The notes below the pieces were generated by a model that worked only from the letters and a program-made list of their open reading frames with translations, did no database searches and was not told where the DNA came from. From Scenedesmus sp. ARA3 (lineage: Eukaryota > Chlorophyta > Chlorophyceae > Sphaeropleales > Scenedesmaceae), in the NCBI GenBank assembly GCA_004335835.1, contig RWJK01000992.1, positions 1-23,426 on the forward strand: a stretch of 23,426 nucleotides of DNA, in the 5' to 3' direction. Within the stretch, counting starts at the first letter, position 1, and each line of letters starts with the position of its first letter. This document shows, one piece after another, positions 10,846-20,337 of the stretch. The position numbers were made by a program, and so were the translations under genes.

Positions 10846-13800
10846 CTGCGATGCCGGGAGGCCTCGGCCCTGCCAGCCCGGGTGGCCGGGCAGCTGCAGG
10901 CCAGCAGTAGTTGCAAGAGAAGAGCAGTGAGCAGGGACAAAATGCAACACAAACACAAACATGATGTGTGAGGCGAGTAACAGCCTTGCGGCATAGGTGA
11001 CATGGCAATGACTTCGTTCATCATAGCAGCCGCAGGACAGGGTGACGCCACAAAGCAGCACAGCAGCACCAGTCAACACCGCCTCCAACCATACAGAAGA
11101 AGGAATAGGAACAACACGCGCTGGCCTGATGTGCTCAAGTCATGTCAAGATGCCACACAGCACACAAGTGCGCAGCTTTGCGTTTACTGTGTATGTTATT
11201 TAACATGTCAATTAACACACCTGGCACGCCCAAGCCAGGAATGCCGCCTCCCCCTGGAAGCTGCACTGCAATGCCGCCAGGCAGCTGCCCGGCAGCGGCG
11301 GCAGCGCCCGCTGCTGCGCCCTGCTGTCCTGCTGCTGCAGACGCCAGCAGATCCGAGTATACTGAGGCGTCGTCCTGCTCCCCCTGCTTGGCATCGCGCC
11401 AGGGGTCGCCTGCGAGTCAGAGGCGGCGAATTGTTGTTGGAGTTGGTGGTGGGGTCAGTGGCAGCAACGCAGCATGAAAGGCCGCAGCCATGCATAGTGC
11501 TGGGCGCAGTAAGGTGAAACACGCGCAGTACTGTGTGCCTCAGTGCTGATAGGATCTCCAATCAATCCATGCGTTTGCCCTTGCACACCCTTGTGACAGC
11601 TTGCTACAAGCCTGGGAGTCAGCTGCATGCACCTTCACCATCACCATGTGGCAGACTGCCACGGCCGGCACAGGCCCGTCAATTCCATGCACACCCCACA
11701 GTCCCATCCAGCAGCCTGCTGCTACGCGCACCTGGCCTCGGCCGCACCCACATCTTTGTGCACGCCTCCATCGAGCCTGCAAGCACATCAGCAGCAAGCG
11801 CTGCAGCCGTCAGGGTGCCTGACATTGCTGCACGAGCGTGGCACTGCGTGCTCGCAGTGCGGCCATTGCAGTAGACGCATACGGTCACATGGTGTGATGA
11901 GCTGGCTATGCCTTGGTCATGCTGCTGACACATAGATATGCTGGCATTGCATGACATCATGTTTGCCAGAGCTTCGTTGCCACCCTGCAACAGCAACTCA
12001 GCAGAACACGTACTGTACTGTACACGCAGGCCCCTCATTCACCATCAACAGCAGCAGCAGCAGCAGCAGCACTCACATGTCGCCAGCATGTGGCCGTTGG
12101 GGTGGAAGCCCAGCCCCAGGATGGACGCCTCGTGTGCCAGCTCCACCTTGGTCAGCGGCTGCTGCTGGCCCACCATGCAGAACATCAGCGTGCCGTTGCC
12201 ATCACCTGCAGCAAAAGGCACAGTCATGCCGCACAATGGGCAAGCAGGCGCGCAGCCTAGCAGCCAATGCTGACGCTCGCAACAGGCTAACAGGCTAAAA
12301 TTATGTGTGAATGCCTGGTGGCAGGCTTGCCGCAAGCATGCATGTATCGCAAGGCATAAGTTTGCCTGGAGCAGGGTAGTTTGCATCCCACTAGCGGTCA
12401 TGCAAAACCCGGCAGCCTACTGCAGCAGATCAACTGCGGCGCACCAACCAACCCTGCTGCAGTTCCACCCACTCTGCGCACTAACTAGCCAAGCAGCAGC
12501 AGCAGCAGCAGCAGCAGCGCTGCCGCCCACCTGAAGCCAGCAGCTCCAAGTGCACAGGGTGCCACGCCACTGAGTACACTTCGCGCGTGTGGCCCTGCCA
12601 GCTGTGCAGCTCCTTCTTGGTGTGCCGTATGTCCCACACACGCACTGTCTGGTCCCTGCTGCCCGACAGCAGCCAGGTGCCGTTGGCATTCCACTTGACC
12701 TGCGCAGAGTTGAAAGAGCAGCAGCAGCAGCAGTCAGGAGGTAGCAGCGGGTGTGTTGATCTGGCATGGCTTCGCAACAAAACATTAACTCCCGCTTTTC
12801 CATACATCAGTACACCATTTTCCTGTATCAATCAATGAGCTGCCACAATCAGCCGCCAGCAGCCATCAATTTCACGCTGATGACAGGTCCAGCCTCTGTA
12901 CACCTGCGCATTGAAGCGAGTGCACCGTTTGCGCTTGCTGGCTGCACTTCCGCATCCAATGCTGTTCACAAAACCTATCCAGGGGCAAGCAGGGCACACG
13001 TGGTCCTGGTGCAATCTTGAGGACCAGCTCTGCTGTGAGCCACAACAATCATCTGACACATGGCTGTGACCTCCACCACAAAAAAACAGCAAATAGAGCA
13101 AAAAAACAAGCGCAAAATGCAAACACCACCCACCTGGTTGACAGGCCCCTTGTGGCCATGCAGAGTGGCCAGGCCTGCTGCAGAGGGCTCCTCCCGGGCA
13201 TCCCACATCTTTATCAACGCATCCCTGCCGCTGCTGGCGAGCAGAGAGCTGCTGGGGTGCCAGTCCACGTAGCGCACATCACTGCCATGGCCTGCAGAAG
13301 ACAAGGCAAGCTGTCGGTGAAGTGCGGCGTTGTTGAGCACCGCAGCCAACAACGTAAACGTGTGTGCACCTGGCAGCATTGCCTCTGCCGCTCAGGTGGC
13401 CAGGTCCCACACCTTGGCACAACTTGTGATGCTGTACACAGCAAAGTACGCTGCAGCAGAGCAGGGCGCACCTGTCAGCGTCCTGTCTGCCGACAAGGTG
13501 GCGAGGTCCCACACTTTGACGCTCTGGTCATCGCTGCAGGTGGCAAACTTGACGTCGGTTGGCGCCACAGCTACTGCCCTGCACGCCTCTTGGTGAGCTG
13601 CAATGCTATCTAGCGGCGCCAATGTAGACTTGAGGATCCGCACCTGCAGCAGCGGCGGCAGCAGCACCAATGGCGTCTAGAGTTACCATACGTGCTATCA
13701 ACAGCGCAGCAGTAGGCAGGCGTCAGTGGTGACATCTGCCAGGCCATGGACGTGGGGTGTGCAAGTGCCATGCGCTGAGGTGCACGTAGACACTTGCAGA

Positions 13801-14641
13801 AGTTGGCAGCTTGATTGGGTGCCGGTGCTATGGAGACCTGCAGGACCTGCAGATGCAGCTACACACTTGTCTAGCGCGATGTGCAGCTTTGTGCAGCAGC
13901 CGAGAGGGCAAATGCAACTGCTGTGCATGAAAACGTGCTGGCACAACAGCGCCTGGCGGCAGCTGGCTCCCTTGATCCCACACTCTAGGCTAGCACATTT
14001 TTAAGGCCGTAGGCTTCCAACAGGCTGAAAGCAACACGCCTAAACACGCCGGAAGCAGCTACTCACCGCGCCTGTGTCATCGCAGGTGAACAGGAAAGAG
14101 CCATTGTGCGAAAAGGTCACAGCACGCACGCCCTTATCTTGGGACTGCACAGGAAAAGCAACGCAGCAGCATAGCAGCAAACTCGCCATCAGTACGGCTC
14201 AGTATGGCAGCGGCGGCAGCGCACAGCGCGAGTCACGGCTTGCAGGAAAGTCAAGAGCACGGCTGCATGTGACTGCTGACCTGTTTGTCTCGCATACAGG
14301 CCAGGCACAGCATGCTCGTGAGCAGTAGCAGTCCCACACTTCAGTAATGATCAGTGCTATGGCTCAGTTGTTATCTTGCTATCATCATGATGAGCAGTCA
14401 CTGACCTCCTCTGTGCAGCCTGCTGGCGCACGCAGCTCACCTGCAGAGTTTGCTCAAACTTGAAGTCTGTGCTATTCCACAGGGTCAGCTGCCCGATGTT
14501 GTCGCCTGTTATGCAGCGCCGCCCATCTGGTGTCCAGTTCAGGCAGTTGACGGCGCAGCGCGTGCGGTTCTGGCAGGTGTGCACATACTTGCTGGTGATG
14601 CTGGACACTGGGCAGCTGCGGTATGCCACAGGGGGCAGCAG
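9738..14641 (-). CDS. WDR33: WDR33/FY/Pfs2-like WD40 subunit of the cleavage and polyadenylation factor (5' end unresolved)
   Basis: Ten exons join in phase with GT-AG introns: 14641-14441, 14144-14067, 13643-13472, 13291-13134, 12699-12531, 12205-12077, 11776-11732, 11409-11221, 10893-10588 and 10267-9738 (stop TGA). They encode 658 residues. Identity rests on family landmarks in order: LLPPVAY, WTPDGRRCITG, LTLWNSTDFKFEQTLQ, VRAVTFSHNG, KFATCSDDQSVKVWDLAT, GHGSDVRYVDWHPSSSLLAS, LHGHKGPVNQ, WLLSGSRDQTVRVWDIR, GHTREVYSVAWHP, and RPRPGDPWRD after the last blade, then the IPGLGVP motif. The C-terminus is low complexity: Ala/Gly/Pro/Met-rich, then Gln- and RG-rich, ending RGRGRGR, much like the Arg/Gly tail of human WDR33. 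The family acts in the nucleus, where WDR33 with CPSF30 reads the polyadenylation signal; plant FY also works with FCA. The conserved N-terminal segment before LLPP must lie in exon(s) between 14642 and about 16400. I could not place it. Confidence 0.92.
12049..12070 (-). repeat. (GCT)7 tract directly behind a WDR33 splice donor
   Basis: On minus the intron begins GTGAGT and runs straight into seven GCT units. The tract starts within a few bases of the donor at 12076. Confidence 0.9.
12492..12518 (-). repeat. (GCT)9 tract near a WDR33 splice donor
   Basis: Nine GCT units on minus start about 11 nt inside the intron whose donor (GTGGGC) is at 12530. A shorter (CTG) run near 12720-12733 lies about 20 nt upstream of the acceptor of the preceding intron. 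Confidence 0.9.
13365..13416 (-). repeat. intronic copy of the preceding WDR33 exon end and donor
   Basis: On the minus strand this intron segment repeats, without gaps, the exon end and donor at 13467-13518, offset by 102 nt. The core (13394-13416 against 13496-13518) matches at 21 of 23 positions. The remaining part towards the donor matches less well, and both copies end in CAGGTGC. In the exon frame the copy again reads KVWDLAT, followed at once by TGA. Confidence 0.8.
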
Positions 14642-15105
14642 CTGCAGGCCACGCGACAGCAGGGAAAAGATCCAGGCGAGGACGAGCACGCAGACAGTAG
14701 AAGTTCACCAAGCGGACAAGGCAGCGCGTGCTTGCTGTGCGAGATGCTTGCAGGACAAGCAAGATCCGTTGTTTGAGACATTCGGCTGCTGTATGCTGCA
14801 AAAAGTCACTGCATGATGTGTAATCAGTTGCCGTGCTGGGTCCAAGCATGCTGCTGGCGCTGTGTATGCTGCCACACCAGCAGCTGCTGCGGCTGCCGAT
14901 GCATGGGTTATCCTTTTATCCCAACTGCTGCTGTAAGTAGTACGGGTGCAGCAGGCTGTGGCTAGACGGCACCCCTTTTCAACTGACAACAACTGGCCTT
15001 GAGGTCATCAGGGCTGTGCTGCCTGGCCAGCTGCTACACAGCATTGCTGCAGCTGGTTCACTAAACCAGTATGTGATGCATGCAGCATGCTGCACGTTGT
15101 TGCGC

Positions 15106-15243
15106 AACAACCACACCAGTATGCGTCACAAAGCAGTCAGCCGCCCACCTCCAGCTGGTTAACTACATCAGTATCGAGTGCAGCAACAATAACACCAGTA
15201 TGCATCACAACAGTTGACTTCAATCAGCCGCCCACCTCCAGCG
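15106..15243. repeat. imperfect direct repeat, two units about 80-87 bp apart
   Basis: The unit begins CACCAGTATGCRTCACAA and ends CAGCCGCCCACCTCCAGC. The copies span about 15106-15155 and 15183-15242. The final 18 bases are identical and start at 15138 and 15225. On minus each copy gives GGAG followed by GTGGGC, a plausible splice donor. Confidence 0.75.
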
Positions 15244-15437
15244 AGCCTGCCATGGTGGGCTGCAGCCATGGAGCTGTGCGGCGGCTGAGCTGGCTGCTGC
15301 GGCTCTGTCGCCAACAGCAGCACAACGCAGACAAGAGCCAGAGCAGCAGCAGCAGCAGCAGCAGGTGTTGGGCGTATATCATGTGAAGTATTGTGTATGT
15401 CAGAGCGCAGATCACATCTACTCCTGAAAACAGCTAG

Positions 15438-15782
15438 TGGTCGCAGCGCAAGGCCAAGGAGTATGCTTTCTGCCTGCAGTTGCTGCTGAAGCATGGCTGT
15501 GGTGATTTGCCGCTGCGTGCGTCTTTGAGAGCATTGTTGAAGTTGGTGCTGCAGTGCCGGTGACGCCGCCGTGTTTCAAGTGCCGCTGCTGCTGACCCTG
15601 TTGCGCCTGATCAACTGTCACACCTGCAGGAGCTTGACATATGGCGCAGCTGGGTCAACAATCCGCCTGCAGGATCGCAACACGAGCATCGCTCAGCAAG
15701 CAAGCAGTGGGCGTTCGGTGGAGCACCAATGCAGAGCAAGCCGCAAGCTGCAAGTCTGCTGGCTACGCACTGGCCACTTTCA
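15438..15782 (+). pseudogene. coding-like stretch interrupted by one stop, unknown family
   Basis: One frame runs 115 codons from just after a TAG (15435-15437) to a TAG (15783-15785) with a single internal TGA at 15561-15563. The first part reads like a helical, Leu-rich protein (EYAFCLQLLLKHGCGDLPLR). The second has LQELDIWRSWVNNPPAG. There is no good ATG. It may be two exons with a very short intron of about 70 nt ending ACCTGCAG, a decayed gene or mobile-element fragment, or chance. I do not recognise a family. Confidence 0.25.
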
Positions 15783-16445
15783 TAGTCCTGCAACAAACGT
15801 CATGCCCTCATTGCAATGCGAGACGATGCGGCGTGCATGCTGAGTGCAGCTGCTACTGCTGTGCGGGTGATTCCTGCACAGCAATGGCCATGCGCTGCTC
15901 ACTTCTGGATTGCCTTTTGAATCTGCTTCTCTGGCTCGCTAGGTGGCGCTGGTCTGGCGACAACTGCGGTTGACATGCCAGCAGCTGCCGTCTGTGCTTG
16001 AACTGCTGCTCCTTGAGCTACTGCTGCAGCTGTCCTATTCTCCTATTACACCCAGGCACCAGGGCACCGCCCTGGTTGCCTCAGAAACCAGTTCAATATG
16101 TGTTGCTCTTTGGAAAACGATCAAATCACGAGCAAAATTGTTTCCGGTGGTGCAGCAGGTGTGCAGGCGCTGTCTGGTGTGAGCAGTGCCTCTGCGGGCG
16201 ACAACTTAGTTATGTGGATTAAGATAGTGTGAGATGACTTTGACTACCACAGAGGCCTTTCTGCTGAGAAGACGTTCGGACACCCATCACAGTGACAGGT
16301 GTTCGTGCTCGCAGCGCCAATAACCGGCAGAGTGATTCTTTGATCGAGTGCGGACAGTCATTGTATTTGTTTCCTGCGTGTTCTTAGCGATGCAGGCTGC
16401 TGCTGTACACCAACATCAAACAACCCTACCTAGTTTGCTGCCAGC

Positions 16446-19400
16446 ATGAGTCTCTCAGCCGTACACAGAGCTGCCAGCAGCTCAAAGCAGGCTGCAATGC
16501 TCACAACAGCACCGCGTTTCGTGCGTCAACCAAGCACAACCTCCTCAAGGGGCAGGCAGCTGAAGCCCCTTCTACACACACCTGTGGCAGCGTCTGCATC
16601 AGATGGAGCTTCATCAAGTAGTCCAGCAGCAGGTGAGCAGGCACGGAAACAGCATTGAAAGCCTGCTACCTTGACGTTGTTCTTGACTGCCTGCTGTAAC
16701 TGCCACGAACGTCTGTGGCTACTTTCAGTTGTAACTGCCCTGCACATCATGTGCACGTGACATGCACACACCTGACTTCACTGACCTCGTGATCGCTCAT
16801 TCGGGTTGACCCTGCCGCACTTGCTTCTGTGCTGACCGCAGTGCTGCTGGCGTCTCCAGAGCAGCAGAAGTCAGCGTACTCAGCCCTGACGCTGGTGCAC
16901 TCAGCAGCAGCTGGTGCCACGTGCTTTGTCCCTGGATGGGCCATGGCTAACTTATTCGACTGGCTGCCGACGACAGCCACAGCCATGCAGCTTGTTATTG
17001 CGCCCGGAGCATACCTGTGGCTGATTGTGGCATGCCTGGTCTGCCTCAAGGTGTGTGCTTTGCAGGACAGAGCGACAGGCTCGAAATCCCTGCAGCTGAC
17101 ATGCATGCCACGTGCTGCAAGAAGCATGTGTGCATCACCAGCCTCAAATAGGGTGTCGCGTTCCTCATTACCTGTAACTGCTATTAACTGCTAGTGAGCT
17201 TTGGCAGCGCTCAGCTCATCCTCAAAACTGCCGGCGGCAGTCACGTGGCCCCATAGCACATCCTTGTTTCAGCCAGAAGCAAGCTGTCTGCTCACCGCCG
17301 CCTCGCATGTGTGTGCTCCCCTGCCTGCATGATACATATGCCTTGTGGCACACATCGCAGCCACACTCTCCCACACAGCTACCCACATGGAATATGTTTA
17401 CCAATGGTGGCCCACCTGCTTGCACAGCAACCTTACGCCATCAATCAGTAAACAGCGCTCCGTTTGTTACTTGTTATATGCTCTGGTGCCTGCAGGAGGC
17501 TGCAGCGCATGGCAGGCTGTCATCAGACACCTACAAGCGCCTCAACCTGGGCGTGATGTACCAGAGCATCGTGTTTGCTGCGCTTGCGATACGGGAGCGA
17601 GCGCTGCTAACCAAGCCATCACTGATGTGAGTCTGATAGAGAGCATAGACAGCATAGTTACATGTCAGCCGTGGCATCAACTTATGTGCTCTTGCAGAGG
17701 AACTGAAGCCCGGCCTGGCAGCTTTGGCAGCAGCACACGGCGTGTTACTAAAATGTGACTACAATTTGTGCACTTTGTGCACAAGCTACGTCTCCTGTGC
17801 TCGCTGCTCCCCCGAGAATCTACTGCAAGCCCCTGCTGAAGCAGGTTCATTCAACAACCGTACAAGCTGCTGTGCGTTGATGCCACACAGTAACTTACAA
17901 ACTACCCTGCGTAAATGTTACAACGGGCACACCCTCCCCTGTAAAGTAAGCTATGGCTTGATGGGTAACATGATGATGATGAACCTGCTGTGCTGCTGCT
18001 TCATGTATAAGAGTGCATCAAGGCACCCACCGAGTCCTGAGGACTACATTGGATGCGTAACTGCGCGCCATGTGTCGTTACTGTCAACTCTGCAGGTGCT
18101 GCCTGGCACTGCTCGGCGCAACTGCGTTTGTGGCGGGCAGGGTGTATGCAGTCAGCGCTGGCGGCTTCTCCCTGCCAACCATCATCAAGTCATTCCTGGG
18201 GAACCTCAGGGACCTGATCGCACCCAAGACACTTGTTAGTGAGTGACACATGTTACTTGTTGATGAGTGACTTTGAGTGACTGAGTGACTGTGTTAGTGA
18301 GTGACTGCGTTGTGCGCTCGCACCCGAGACGCTTGCTGCTTGTGAGTGAGTGACTCTAGCCACATAGTGGCTCTGCCGATGCCATGACCTGCAAAGAAGC
18401 CGCATGCTCTGCTAAGGTCGACAACACGTTCCAGGGCTGAGGCTGTGCTGCGAGCTGTACAATTGCCCTGGCATGAGCCGGGGCTCGCTCCAACTGGTGT
18501 TGACAGCTGCTGCACGGCTCCACCACAGGCTGTGCACGCACCACCATCACTTCGAGCAGCTGCACGCGTGCCTGCCGATGCATCCTTGCTTGGATTAGGA
18601 TGAATGCAGCAGCCGCTCAGACACTTGCTGATATATGGCCGCATGCTGCCTGTTGCTGCTGCGCAGGCGGCTTTTACTCGCTGTGTGCTGCCCTGGCGCT
18701 GTACATGTTCTTCTGGCAGTTCCCCAGCCCCGGCACGCCGCTGTTTTTGCTTGACGAGGGGCCGGTGGCGGTGCTGCTGAAGCAGGCGCGAGGGGGTGGT
18801 ATGGTTCTAGCAGGTGAGCAGGTGCAGCTGCTGCTGCCGCTGCGGCAACAGAGTGATTGCATGAAGGTGCGGATGGCGCGCTGGATGGTTACGGTTGCTT
18901 GCAATGTGTTCACCGTGTTGAGGCTGGTACCATCTAAGATGGTGCCAGGATCCACATGTGCTTCTGCAGTTGCTGCGCCTGCATGCACGGCTTGCACTTG
19001 AATGTCTTCTGCGTTGATGTCACTGCACAGGAAGTTGTCGCTGAACACTCTGGCATCCACGGTATCTAAAAAGCAAGCCGAGCCTTGCATCCTCCCCTTG
19101 CATCCTCCTCTTGCATCCTGCTGCGTGCCCTGCAGGTATCGTGTGGTACACTCTGAAGGACGCAGCAGACAGGGGCCGTCTTGCCGCCTCCACCTTTCGG
19201 CAGCTCAACCTGGCGATGGCAGTAGTGGCTGTGCTGCAACTGGCAGCATATGGCTATATGTCGCTAGCCGGTGAGTCAGCAGCTGCAGGTGCACATGGTT
19301 GGTCAAGCAGTGATGTGGTCGACTCAGCGGTACTTGAGCTGCCAGCTCAAGTATATAATACAGTGTGGAAGTGCTGCAGCGCTGCTTCAGTCACTGATCG

Positions 19401-19846
19401 TTGTCTGCCAGCACTGGCTGCTGCTGCTGCAAGGAGTAGTGCAGCACAGGCGGGCCGTGCATGCATGGCAAATATCCACATGGGCATGCTGATGTAGTTT
19501 GAGTTGAATGCGACTCACGGAGTTGCGCAAAAGCTGTGCATCAAGTGCTTGTCACAAGCCGCTGGTGGGCTTGCAAGTGAGCCTGCGCAGGGCCTTTGCT
19601 GCTTTGACCGGTAGGTTTGATACTGATTGTGGCACTACTTCTGGAGGCCGGTAGCGGCAATTCTGCTGCTACAGCTGCCGGCTCATTGCCTTCACTGCTG
19701 CTGCTGCTGCTGCTGCTTGCCCTGCCGCACCTGCAGGTGTGCCGCTGGTGCAGAAGTTGTACCGCATGCTGATGAGCACTGGCATTGCTACAGTGCTGGT
19801 GTGCGACTTCCAGTACTTCTTTGCAAAGAAGAAGCCGGAGGCATGA
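16446..19846 (+). CDS. probable plastid multi-pass membrane protein with internal duplication (7 exons, 353 aa)
   Basis: Exons 16446-16632, 16842-17050, 17496-17626, 18096-18238, 18667-18813, 19136-19270 and 19737-19846 (stop TGA 19844-19846) join in phase with GT-AG introns and give exactly 354 codons. Residues 1 to about 50 are rich in Ser, Ala, Arg and Thr and poor in acid, with an ASA-like end, fitting a chloroplast transit peptide. Hydrophobic segments lie near residues 76-98, 111-131, 148-160, 177-196, 226-242, 265-280, 297-316 and 333-347. The stretch LKEAAAHGRLSSDTYKRLNL (131-150) recurs in diverged form as LKDAADRGRLAASTFRQLNL in exon 6, each at the same place relative to a membrane segment, so the protein looks like a tandem duplication of a two-exon unit. 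The C-terminus is basic (FFAKKKPEA). I do not recognise the family and assign no reaction. No TGTAA signal was seen within about 500 nt downstream. Confidence 0.85.
17949..17982 (+). repeat. short copy of a dispersed repeat with a few ATG units
   Basis: Thirty-four bases starting AGCTATGGCTTGATGGGTAA and running into four ATG units are identical to 20125-20158. This copy lies in intron 3 of the membrane-protein gene. Here the ATG run stops after four units; at the other site it has expanded. Confidence 0.9.
18239..18354 (+). repeat. repeated splice-donor motif GTGAGTGAC and copy of an exon end
   Basis: GTGAGTGAC occurs at 18239 (the donor used for exon 4), 18297 and 18346. The exon end TCGCACCCAAGACACTTG (18218-18235) reappears at 18318-18335 with two changes, exactly 100 nt downstream, followed by the third donor-like copy. 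The space between is filled with GAGTGACT motifs. Confidence 0.85.
18924..18948 (+). other. intronic hairpin, 11-bp arms
   Basis: CTGGTACCATC and GATGGTGCCAG flank a three-base loop with one mismatch. It lies within intron 5 of the membrane-protein gene. Confidence 0.6.
19331..19353 (+). other. intronic hairpin, perfect 11-bp arms
   Basis: TACTTGAGCTG and CAGCTCAAGTA are perfect reverse complements separated by a single C. They are followed directly by TATATAATA. The hairpin lies in intron 6 of the membrane-protein gene. Confidence 0.7.
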
Positions 19847-20124
19847 GGCGCATGAAGAGAATGATGATGAGGCATTCTGAGGCACAGCTTGCAGCTGCCA
19901 GCTGCCTCACCAAGCCCTAGTAGGCAGCATTCAGTGCCGCAGCAGTTGTAGCAGAAGCAGAACCCTTAAGTATCTGGCATAACACCAGCATGGTCGTGCT
20001 GCTGTACGTCGTGCTGTGCGGTGGCCGTGCACGGACATGTATGCATTTACCACGGTCTATTTGGATCCTGGAGCCGCACGAATTCGTCCTTTTGCATGTG
20101 TGGCGTCCCGGGCCGATGGCGTTG
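19847..20124. other. 3' flank of the membrane-protein gene, no gene seen
   Basis: No supported gene. This probably includes the 3' UTR. It leads into the dispersed repeat and the microsatellite. Confidence 0.4.
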
Positions 20125-20145
20125 AGCTATGGCTTGATGGGTAAC

Positions 20146-20268
<123 letters not shown>

Positions 20269-20337
20269 TGATGATGTGTGGTGTCCCGGTTGGACTGCTT
20301 GCCGCAAGCAGGCGTGCAGCCTGTACAGCAGTCAATA

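Larger units (their letters stand above)
14642..16445. other. inter-gene region: missing 5' exon(s) of the WDR33-like gene and probable promoters
   Basis: The WDR33-like gene (minus) and the membrane-protein gene (plus) diverge from this region, so it should contain the 5' exon(s) and promoter of the first and the promoter of the second. One possible first exon on minus starts at an ATG near 15975 (MSTAVVARPAPPSEPEKQIQ) and ends at a GTGAGC donor, but I could not connect it in phase with proof. The interval also contains a direct repeat at 15106-15243 and a coding-like plus-strand stretch at 15438-15782. Confidence 0.4.

Noticed and set aside
14705..14992. Possible missing WDR33 N-terminal exon (TATDYTSCSD or YSSSWDKRITHA in two frames)
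   Set aside because: Both resemble parts of the family N-terminus (DYTS, and a W followed by K/R and D), but they are in different frames, lack the rest of the motif, and could not be joined in phase to the exon at 14641.
17684..17757. Alternative exon 4 of the membrane-protein gene after the acceptor at about 17698
   Set aside because: It would join in phase but gives a short tail ending in TGA. Skipping to 18096 restores a hydrophobic segment and leads in phase through four further exons. A short splice form using it remains possible.
20064..20093. Adjacent GGATCC and GAATTC sites suggesting cloning vector or linker
   Set aside because: Two six-base sites close together occur by chance. 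The flanking sequence continues naturally and includes the repeat that brackets the microsatellite.
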